Made by a program: the position numbers and the translations under genes
The notes under the pieces: model-generated
What the model saw: the letters and a program-made list of their open reading frames with translations, nothing else
What the model was told of the DNA's origin: nothing
The model's database searches: none
NCBI GenBank assembly: GCA_033961575.1
Contig: CM066731.1
Location: 84,589,501 to 84,653,500 of the forward strand
DNA length: 64,000 nucleotides
DNA from: Aselliscus stoliczkanus
Taxonomy: Eukaryota > Chordata > Mammalia > Chiroptera > Hipposideridae
Reading direction: 5' to 3'
Shown: piece after piece, positions 55,919-64,000 of the stretch
Position numbering within the stretch: position 1 is the first letter of the stretch
Layout of the letters: each line of letters starts with the position of its first letter

Positions 55919-57673
55919 GTATTAACAGAGACTTTCTCTGGTAGTGAGATTACAGGTAACACCTATTTTTCATATTTCTCTATGCTTTCTTCATTTTTTA
56001 TAATTCACAATAATAATATTATAATCGGATTATGAAAAATAATAAAACAAAGAATGAATGAAAGGATTTAATATACTCTATTGCTTCTTGTCAAATGGAA
56101 TGGGAACGCTCAAAAAATTAGGTCTTGTTTTCTGCTCTCCAAGGATTTTGTAATCCTATGTAGACATGATTAACAGATGGAAAACAGTTGGAAAAGTATA
56201 TGAGAAAACTTAATCATCCTAATTTGTTTAATATTTTCTAGCCAGTTTTTGAAAATGTAATAATCTGTCAAAACTATACTGACGTGTAGGGTGCTTTTCC
56301 AGCTAGCAAGTGCTTTTCCAGCAAGCACTTACTTCCATAGTGTGTTAAAGAGTTAGTGAGTCAACATCTTAGAATTCTTGCTATCATGAGTGTGAGGATT
56401 TCTTAGGCTTCCCCATAGAGCTATGAAGGCTGTGCACAGAGGCCATTTCTAGCACAATGTCATGGGTTTTCTGTAATTTAAAATCATATTTCTAATTTCA
56501 ATTCAGCAAAGTACAAGCTAGGGTCTGTTACTTTGCTTTTTATTCCAGATATCCCTTTGAAATTTTGCCCTTCCTGAACAATTTTGAATCTTTCATTTGG
56601 ATCTGGAAAACAGGTCTGGGAAAGTGACTGATGTTGGTGTCATAGGATAATTATGTGAGTTTTATTGTCTGTGGTTGTTACATATTTGTGTAAATGGTTT
56701 GACTTGCAGTATCTTGAAAATCAAATTTAATATCGAGTAGTGCTGGTTCAATTGCTGCTGTGCTTTTTGTGTGTGTATGTAAAATGAATTTGCACTCCTT
56801 TTCAATTTTTCAAGCAGCACATCATGATTTTTCATTCTACATTATGGGATAATATTCTTTTTGTTCTTGGAGAAATTATAGGAAAAATTAGGTTTTAATA
56901 AAAGGACTTAAAGATGTGAAACTTAATAACTATCAATGACTATCCAAATATTTTGGCTGCTAGTATCTAGTCTCTAGTTTAATTGTTTTAGTAATGATTA
57001 GTTTAGGCAGCATTAAAAATACAAGGAAATGTAGGTTAGGGAAAAAAAAAATAACCCTTCCTTCTGACAAACTGTTTTCCTTATTTTCTGATATTTCTTT
57101 ATACATGAGAAACGGCTTCTGAATGCTAAAATACTTGCAATGGAAAAATCAAAATTAAATACCTAGGGTCTCCCCAGCACCTCTATCATTCTGATAAGCC
57201 AGGTAATATTTGATCAATATAGTAATTATATTTCTCAATCAAATCTACTAATAGATGGTTGATATTTATAATTCCATCGGTCTCAGGTTCAAAGATATTG
57301 TGACAAATGATAGAAAGAAATCAGTTCATTTTATTGTACTTCCATTCGACTTTAAAATTGGTGTTTTAATAAGCCAGGTTTAAAGCAAGCATGGAGGTGG
57401 CTTTTAAAATTTATCATCTAAATGTTGGTAGTATGCACAGGAAAATTAGTATGATTTATGTTTAAGGAAAATTCAGATTATTTGCATCATTAACATACTA
57501 ATATGAAAGCATAAGTTCTTAAACTTTTTGGAGAAAGCATGTATCTTAATTGTTTCAAGCTGTGAGACCCTTATCCTGGATCTCCTAATATCTAAAGCAG
57601 ACATAACTACTGAAAGTGGCGCCAGTCTAGTGTGTATGTAAGTAAATATGTGTGTTGGGGAAGAAGTTATCTA

Positions 57674-57677
<4 letters not shown>
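55919..57677. other. Unique AT-rich sequence
   Basis: No gene or repeat family recognised. Near 56291-56330 GTGCTTTTCCAGC(TA)GCAA occurs twice and is followed by inverted AAGTGCTT/AAGCACTT arms. Confidence 0.5.

Positions 57678-57717
<40 letters not shown>
57678..57717. repeat. (GT)n microsatellite
   Basis: A perfect GT tract of 20 units, followed by AT-rich (ATAT/GTAT) sequence to about 57870. Confidence 0.95.
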
Positions 57718-57719
<2 letters not shown>

Positions 57720-57870
57720 TTAATATCATGTATATAGTATATATATTTTTGTATGTGTGTGTATAACATATACAATAAATGTATAGCAGAATATATAAAC
57801 ATATAATATATATTATACACAACATATAACAAATATATATGATATAATAAATATTACATAATATTTTGCC

Positions 57871-58620
57871 AGGTTAGCTCTGAAGAACCTTCATTCCCTA
57901 TAAGTTCCCGCAGAGCTTCCTGACAATTCCCCAAGGCATATCTCCTGTGTGCTCCATGGGCCAGCCATCTTGGTGATTCCAATGCATATCTTAGTGATTC
58001 CACCTTTTTTTCTGGCTTACTCTAGTGATGTCTACCATAGCTATAATAGCTAATGCAACAGTTATGGAGTTACTACCTCCAAAGATGCCACTATTGCTGT
58101 TGCCTGCCAGGTACCACCACAGCTGCTTCTGGTGCTCTTCCATTTCTGGAACGAAGTTCTGCGTCCCCAATAGCAAATGTGCAGATACATCAAGTACATC
58201 TCTGCAGAAGGTGTTGGCACACATTCTTTGTGAAACAGTACTTTGTGTATTTCATTAATCTTCACGTAATACTCTTGATCTCAGACATGTGTCCTGGGTG
58301 CTGATTAAGGCTGCTCTGTTCATAATTACTGCTCTGCTCTAATGTGGACCTACAGTCCTTGGCCCACACTTGTTAACTTGATTTATTCTTCCCTGACTGT
58401 GTTTTTTTTTTTTTTTTTTGTATTAGGAGTTTCATGATCTATCATGTAACTGGAGCCCTAAAAGCTTTACCCTACAATTTTCCCAAACATAAATAGACAT
58501 AGCTGAATCCTAAGATGGATGAAGCTTATGTCAAAAAAGAGACTTTTAAGCCAAAATAAGTGAAAAAAAAAATCAAGCGGATTGTTTTCACTGTTGCCAT
58601 AATGAATACTTGGAAGATGT
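57871..58620. other. Unique sequence with overlapping stop-free frames
   Basis: Frames of 77, 83, 77 and 67 aa overlap on both strands at 57991-58304. The composition is more balanced than the surroundings. No domain, exon signal or repeat is recognised. It may be a decayed LTR or conserved non-coding DNA. Confidence 0.35.
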
Positions 58621-58624
58621 TTTT

Positions 58625-58740
58625 TGTTTTTGTTTTTGAGGGCAGTGTCACTGGCCCTCATATGTGGGACCCGAACCGGGGCCGCTGGCTTCCCAAGCCA
58701 GCGCCCAACAACTGCGCCACCCAACAACGGGCTGGCCCGT
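58625..58740 (-). repeat. Short tRNA-derived SINE with small internal duplication
   Basis: On the minus strand it reads GGGCCAGCCCGTTGTTGGGT to GTTCGGGTCCCACATATGAG and TGACACTGCCCTCAAAAA. TGGAAGATGTTTT at 58611-58623 and 58741-58753 is the target duplication. CCCAACAAC occurs twice (about 58704 and 58721), a small duplication that changes the tRNA-like head. Confidence 0.9.
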
Positions 58741-58753
58741 TGGAAGATGTTTT

Positions 58754-59149
58754 AACATAAACTAAGTGGAACATTTAATACCTACATTTTAAAAGGAAAA
58801 GGGAACTCTAGCAGCATTAAAAAATGAAAGACATTAGTAGGGTCACTCAGATAACATACAAACCCTCTATCAGCACAATCCTGAAAATATCTTAAAGAAA
58901 AGTAGAGGCTGGGAAATCAGCTGAAACAAATTTATCAGAAACACTGAGATATTATCTAATTAACTCAAGTTCACTTCGTCGTGAATGTATGATGTAATTA
59001 GAAACAAGGTAGAGTGATATATGAGTATGGATTCCAAATAAAAAGGTGTATGGACTTACCAAATAAATGCTACTTAAAATATGAATATTATGGCAAGAAA
59101 AGGCTGGGCCTGTGCAGAAGAGCCTAGTTGGACTCTATTATGTTATGTT
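58754..59149. other. Unique AT-rich sequence
   Basis: No gene or repeat recognised. Confidence 0.5.
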
Positions 59150-59161
59150 CCTGCTACACTT

Positions 59162-59580
59162 TCTTTTTTTTTTTTTTTTAAGATTTTCTTGGAGAATTGG
59201 GGCAGGGAAATTGGGGAAGGGGAACAAACAAGTTGCTGTCCTTTTTGTTCTTCAGTCTAGTTAAGGAGGACGTCACTTCACTGACCCATATTGTTATTAT
59301 CATTGTGTTCTTCCCTGGTGAGGCAGCCGCTCACTGGCCATTGGATGGCTGCTAAAGGTGGCTCACGGTGGCTCACAAAAGCACACTGCTGGCCAGCCCC
59401 ACTGCAACCTACGCCGTCGTCTGCAATGCAAGGCAGACCAGCTCCAGGTGAAGCTGTTGTTCACCATCTTAGCTATAGAGGGCAGTGTCACTGGTCCTCA
59501 TGTGGGACCCAAACCGGGGCCCTGCTGCTCAGAGCTGGCATCCCTAGACAACTTTTAACCAATGCATAACTCGGTCGGCC
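59162..59580 (-). repeat. Long composite tRNA-derived SINE, variant tail
   Basis: On the minus strand it starts GGGCCGACCGAGTTATGCAT, with B-box-like GGTTTGGGTCCCACATG, and ends in CCAATTCTCCAAGAAAATCT. The AATAAA of other long copies has become AGAAAA. CCTGCTACACTT at 59150-59161 and 59581-59592 is the target duplication. Confidence 0.9.
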
Positions 59581-59592
59581 CCTGCTACACTT

Positions 59593-59865
59593 ATTATAGC
59601 AACATTTTTCTCCATCCATATAATCCTGCAGCATAGTTAGAGAAGCACAGGATGAATAAACTCTGACAGTAGATAGTGGCAGGTGCAAGGATCTAGGATG
59701 ACTGGAAAATCATTAGGGTTGCTAAGATTCCGAGAAGGAGAGACTTTGGGGTAGAGATTACCTTGCATGACTTCTGTGAGTTAAGTAGTTCATGTAGCAT
59801 TGCTAGAGATAAATAGCAGTATTTTTAAATATGTGCCAATCAAAAAGAAAGATATAATGATAATG
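59593..59865. other. Unique sequence
   Basis: No gene or repeat recognised. Confidence 0.5.
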
Positions 59866-59869
59866 AACT

Positions 59870-61010
59870 GGCATGTATCCAAGAATATACTTCTAAATTA
59901 TATAAAATGGGAGAGAACAGAAATAAAAGGGAAATGGACAAATCTTCAACTATCATGGGAGATTTTTCATACTCTCACAGAAACTCATTGAACTAGCTGA
60001 CGAAAAGAAATTATTAAGGGCATAGAAAATATAAATAATACAATAAACAATAGTTGAACTAATCAATATATTTTAAAGATGCAAACAACAACTGGAAAAA
60101 TATCCCAGGCATGTGAAGTACTTATGGAATCTTTTCAGAATTGATCATTGATCAATCCAGTAAATGAGCCACAACAAAATTCTAATAATTTAGATTACGT
60201 TCTCTTACCCCATTGGAATTAAACTAAAAATCTATAACAAAAGATAACTAGAAAATGATCATATAATTTGAAATTAAACAATATATTTATTTTTAAAATT
60301 ATTTATTTTTTGTTACAGTTGAAATTCTATATTGTTTTATATTAGTTTTATATGTACAGCATAGAGGTTAGACATTTATATAATTTATGCAGTGATTTCC
60401 CCTAATTAGTCTAGTACCCACCTGACACTATGCATAATTGTTACAATATTCTTGACTCTATTTTCTATGCTGTAAGCAATACATTTAAAACTAACCCATG
60501 GATCATAAGAGAATCCTATGAAAATATATTATATAAAGAAAAAAATATTTTGAAATTAATGATTATGAAGCTGTGACAAATCAAAATTTGTGGAATATAG
60601 CTGAATCGGGGTTCATAGGGAAATTCCGATACTTAGATGTATGTTAGAAAGGTAGAATGGCTGAACAATCATAATCTAAATAACTCTCTAAAAACACTGA
60701 AAAAAAGAAAAAAAATTAAATCAAGCTAATGTAAAAATAAATAAACAATATTAATGAGGGGAAACTGATGAAGTAGAAATCTATAATAGAGACAATATAC
60801 AAAGCCCAAATCTGACTCTTTAAAAAAAAAAAGAGGTTGATAAATCACTGGTAACATCAAGAAAAAGCTGTAAAAGAATGTGAGAGAGAAGATACAAACA
60901 GCAAATATCAGGAATGAAAAGAGGTACATAAATGTCAAATCACTATGTCGTTTTCAATACCTGAAACTACTATAATATTGTATGTCAACAGTAATTGAAA
61001 AATAGATTTA
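59870..61010 (+). mobile_element. Old L1 ORF2 remnant, sense, with an antisense L1 end inside
   Basis: Wording such as ATTGAAATTAAACAATATAT, TTGGAATTAAACTAAAAATC, TAACCCATGGATCATAAGAG, ATCAAAATTTGTGGAATATA, GGGAAATTCCGATACTTAGA and AATATCAGGAATGAAAAGAG follows L1 ORF2 endonuclease-RT linker order. It is interrupted by 60297-60478. It has many stops and no coding capacity. Confidence 0.6.
60297..60478 (-). mobile_element. L1 3'-end insertion, antisense
   Basis: ATTTTTTGTTACAGTTGAAA, TGTACAGCATAGAGGTTAGA and CTAGTACCCACCTGACACTA are the reverse complement of an L1 3' UTR. CAATATATTTA (about 60279-60289) and CAATACATTTA (about 60477-60487) look like its target duplication within the old sense L1. 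Confidence 0.65.
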
Positions 61011-61014
61011 ATTC

Positions 61015-61175
61015 TTTTTTTTATTAGTTTCAGGTGTATAAAACAATGTAATAGTTACACATTGCACCCCTCACAAAGTGATAACCCCTTTTCCCCAATC
61101 TATTGCCCCTCTGATGTCATATATATCTATTACACTTCCATCGATTCTATTCCCTATACTGTACTCCATATCCCA

Positions 61176-61180
<5 letters not shown>
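61015..61180 (-). mobile_element. L1 3'-end fragment, antisense
   Basis: TTTATTAGTTTCAGGTGTAT, AGTTACACATTGCACCCCTC and TATTCCCTATACTGTACTCC are the reverse complement of an L1 3' UTR of a different subfamily from the next element. It stops at the AT tract. Confidence 0.7.

Positions 61181-61217
<37 letters not shown>
61181..61217. repeat. (AT)n microsatellite
   Basis: A pure AT tract separates two antisense L1 3' ends and may derive from the tail of the second L1. Confidence 0.9.
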
Positions 61218-61220
<3 letters not shown>

Positions 61221-61868
61221 TTATTTATAGTTGACATACAATATTATTGCTCTTCAGCTTCAGGTATACAGTGCAGTGGTCGAGCATCTATACCGTCTCT
61301 TTAAGAAGACATGTACCCATCTGACACCCTACAAAATGTTTACATTATTGATTATAATCCCCAAAATGTCTCATATCCCTGTGGCAATATTGTAGTTGCC
61401 GATTTATGCTTTCTAATCCCTTCCCATTCTCCCTGATCACCATGCTCCTATCATCTAGCAACCATCAGTTTTTCCTCTATATCTCTGAGGCTATTTCTGT
61501 TTACTTTGCTCATTTATTCAGTGCTTTAGATTCCACATATAAGTGAGATTATAAGGTATTTGTCTTTCTCCAACTTACTTATTTCACTTAGCATGATGTT
61601 CTCTAGGTCCATCCATATCATTACAAATAGTAAGATTTCATTCGTTTTTATAGCTGTGTAAAACTCCATTGTATAAATGTACCAGTTTCTTAATCCTGTT
61701 GTCTATCGACGGGCATTTCAGTTATTTCCAAGTCTTGGCTATTGTAAATAGCGCTACAGTAAACATAGGGGTGCATATATTTTTTCAAATTAGTATCTTG
61801 GGTTTCTCTGGATAAATACCTAACAGTGGAATTGCTGGGTCATAAGGTAGTTCCATTTTCAGTTTTTT

Positions 61869-63743
61869 TTAGATACCACCATACTGATTTCCATAGTGGC
61901 TGCACTGATCTGCAGTCCTACCAGCAGTGTACCAGGGTTTCCCTTTTTCCACAACCTCCCAAGCACTTGTTGTTGATTTATTGATGATAGCCATTCTGAC
62001 TGGAGTGAGGTGGTATCTCATTGTGGTTTCTATTTGCACTTCTCTGATGATTACTGAGTTTGAGCATTTTTTCATATGTCTGTTGGCCATTTGTATGTCC
62101 TCTCTAGAGAAATGTCTCTTCATAACCTCTGCCCATTTTTTAATTGGGTTGTTTGTTTTTCTGGTGTTGAGTTGCATGAGTGTTTTATAAATATTGGTTA
62201 TTAATCCCTTATTAGATATATCATTGACAAATGTCTTCTCTCATTCAGTACGCTGCCTTTTTGTTTTATTATTAGTTTCCTTTGCTGTGAAAAAAACGTT
62301 TAAGTTTGATGTAATCACATATGTTTATTTTTTTCTTTTTTTTTTTGAGGGCAGTGTCACTGGCCCTCATATGTGGGATCCGAACCGGGGCCGCTGGCTT
62401 CCCAAGCCAGCACTTAACCACTGCGCCACTCGGCCAGCCCGAGTTTATTTTTTTCTTTTACTTCCCTTGCCTGAGGGATATATCAGTAAAAATATTACTC
62501 AGGGTAACATCTGCAAATTTATTCCCTACGTTTTCTTCTAGGAGTTTTATAGTTTCAGGTCTTACATTTAAGTCTTTAATCCATTTTGAATTTGTTTTTG
62601 TATGTGGTGAAAGGAGATGGCCCAGTTTCATTTTTTTTGCATGTGTCAGTCCAGTTTTCCCAACACTATTTATTAAACAGACTATCTTTACCCCAATGTA
62701 AATTCTTGCTTCCATTGTCATAGATTAAATGACCATAAATTAATGGATTTATTTCTGAAATTTCTATACTTTTCCTTTGATCTATGTGTCTGTTTGTATG
62801 CCAGTACCTTATTGTTTTGATTACTCTAGCCTTATAGTATGATTTGATGTCAGGTAGTGTGATACCACTAACTTTGTTCTTATTTCTCAAGATTGCCATA
62901 GCTATTCAGTGTCTTTTATGGTTCCATATAAATTTTAGGATTATATTTTCTATTTCTGTGAAAAATGCCCTTGGTAGTTTCGTAGGAATTGCATTGAATC
63001 TATATATTGCCTTAGGCAGTATGGACATTTTAACAATATTAATTCTACCTATCCATGAGCATGGTATGTGTTTCCATTTATTTGTATCTTCTTTAATTTC
63101 TCTCTTCAGTGTCTTATAATTTTCTGTGTATAGGTCTTTTACTTCTTTGGTTAAGTGTATTCCTAAGTATTTCATACAATAATTCTTGAAGCAACTATAA
63201 ATAGGACTGTTTTCTTAATTCCTCCTTCTGATAGTTTGTTATTGGTGTATAAAAATGCAACTGATTTCTGAATATTGATTTTATATCCTGCTACCTTACT
63301 GAATTCAATTATCATTTCTAATAGTTTTTTGGTGGAGTCTTTGGGGTTCTCTATGTATAGTATTATGTCATCTGCATATAAAGACAACTTTACTTCCTCC
63401 TTACCTATTTGGATGCTTTTTATTTCTTTTTCTTGTTTTTCTTGTTTCTTGATTGCTGTGGCTAGAACTTCCAGAACTATGTTGAATAAAAGTAGAGAAA
63501 GTGGGCAGCCTCATCTTCTTCCTGATCTTAAGGGGATGGTTTTAGCTTTTCTCCATTGAGTATGATGTTAGTTGTGGGTTTGACATATATGACCTTTCCT
63601 ATGTTGAGATATAATCCCTCTATTTCCACTTTGTTAAGAGTTTTTATCATAAATGGCTGCTGGATTTTGTCAAATGCTTTTTCTGCAGCTATTGATATGA
63701 CCATATGATTTTTATTTTTCATTTTGTGGATGTGGTGTATCAT
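61869..63743 (-). pseudogene. L1 ORF2 reverse-transcriptase and C-terminal remnant
   Basis: Frame 63743-63528 has the RT motif-A region, read [13 protein letters not shown], where L1s normally have I-D-A, so the catalytic Asp is Ala. Frame 63387-63172 holds Y-A-D-D, motif C. Frame 63175-62906 begins M-K-Y-L-G-I-H-L-T and holds [11 protein letters not shown]. Frame 62899-62666 continues K-V-S-G-I-T-L-P-D. Frame 62177-61869 has W-A-E-V-M-K-R-H-F and ends near the C-terminus. Stops and frame changes separate the pieces. Confidence 0.88.
62340..62442 (-). repeat. Short tRNA-derived SINE, recent-looking
   Basis: On the minus strand it reads GGGCTGGCCGAGTGGCGCAG to GGTTCGGATCCCACATATG and TGACACTGCCCTCAAAA. 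GTTTATTTTTTTCTTTT at 62323-62339 and 62443-62459 is an identical 17-bp target duplication. It is inserted in L1 ORF2 C-terminal sequence. Confidence 0.95.
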
Positions 63744-63942
63744 ACTAATTGAGTTATGGATATTGAACCAACCTTACATACCAGGAATGAACCCCACCTG
63801 ATCATAGTGTATGATCTTCTTAATGTATTGCTAAATTCTATTTTTTAATATTTTGTTGAGATTTTTCCATCACTGTTCATTAGGGATATCAGCCTGTAGT
63901 TTTGTTTTTTTGTAATGTCTTTGTCTGATTATGGGATTTGGG

Positions 63943-64000
63943 TGTTGGGGCCTGTCGCATCCCGCACAACTGGGCTAGGTGGGTTGGAGAAGGGACGGCG
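63943..64000 (+). mobile_element. Possible LTR start, cut by window end
   Basis: At about 63943 the L1 wording ends and TGTTGGGGCCTGTCGCATCC begins, CpG-bearing and GC-rich. It starts TG, in the style of ERV class II LTRs. Only 58 bp are visible, so the call is tentative. Confidence 0.35.

Larger units (their letters stand above)
61218..63942 (-). mobile_element. Antisense L1, 3' UTR and ORF2 3' half, cut at right
   Basis: From the left, a 3' UTR (61218 to about 61900, with AGATTCCACATATAAGTGAG on the plus strand) passes into the reverse complement of ORF2. ORF2 continues to about 63942, where unrelated CpG-bearing sequence begins. A SINE interrupts it at 62340-62442. The reading frame is broken into several pieces, so it is inactive. 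Confidence 0.9.

Noticed and set aside
57991..58304. Overlapping 67-83-aa frames on both strands
   Set aside because: No domain, no coding bias I can show, and both strands are open. I kept it only as an unexplained stretch.
10549..62442. tRNA genes
   Set aside because: The A-box and B-box-like sequences all belong to SINEs with A-tails and target duplications; none folds as a complete tRNA with plausible arms on inspection.
1..64000. CRISPR arrays, operons, phage or bacterial defence systems
   Set aside because: The sequence is mammalian by its repeats. Tandem repeats present are microsatellites, duplications or L1 monomers, with no spacer-repeat pattern.

Overview
This window looks like mammalian nuclear DNA from an intergenic or intronic repeat-rich stretch. 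It is AT-rich, carries decayed L2, MIR, MER5A and MaLR-type repeats typical of eutherians, several L1 generations, and many tRNA-derived SINEs. The SINE heads (GGGCTGGCCGAGTGG...), and the long SINE form ending CCCCAATAAAATCTTT, resemble elements I associate with bats, probably Yinpterochiroptera (horseshoe, leaf-nosed or false-vampire bat lineages). That assignment comes from memory of repeat style, not from a search. I found no exon, rRNA, snRNA or functional tRNA that I could support. The longest open frames lie inside repeats.

Layout. 1-5.5 kb: unique AT-rich DNA with a palindromic tandem repeat (910-959), a SINE, an old repeat and a MER5A copy. 5.5-6.3 kb: a short antisense L1 made only of its two ends, in a clear target duplication. 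6.3-10.5 kb: mostly unique. 10.5-12.2 kb: a long SINE with a solo LTR at its 5' boundary. 12.2-19.5 kb: unique DNA with L2, MER5A and an unassigned 518-bp terminal-inverted-repeat element (17824-18341). 19.5-25.3 kb: a decayed sense L1 interrupted by two SINEs and an L1 3' scrap, followed at its A-tail by a decayed mariner transposon. 25.3-30 kb: very old antisense L1 with two SINEs. 31.3-32.6 kb: two related Tc1/mariner-type deletion derivatives in opposite orientation. 34-39.3 kb: L2/MIR and old repeats, a diverged direct repeat about 970 bp apart, and a long SINE. 39.3-47.6 kb: mostly unique DNA with SINEs, a recent 64-bp tandem duplication, and a repeat-poor stretch with two perfect POU octamers (45.2-46.2 kb). 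47.6-52.6 kb: SINEs, an MLT1-type LTR and an LTR-like stretch. 52.65-55.9 kb: a sense L1 with complete 5' and 3' ends, a CpG-rich 5' UTR holding a 111-112-bp tandem monomer, a frameshifted ORF1, a mostly deleted ORF2, and a duplicated G-quadruplex module in the 3' UTR. 56-59.6 kb: unique DNA and two SINEs. 59.9-64 kb: old sense L1 with antisense L1 ends, then a long antisense L1 holding a young SINE and truncated at the window edge by what looks like the start of an LTR.

No set of genes here works together as a pathway. The biology is the layering of retrotransposons and DNA transposons. I did not find a convincing new defence, toxin or metabolic system. The best leads are the monomeric L1 promoter with its G4-bearing 3' UTR, the internally deleted L1s, the three small DNA transposon families, and the octamer-bearing candidate regulatory stretch.
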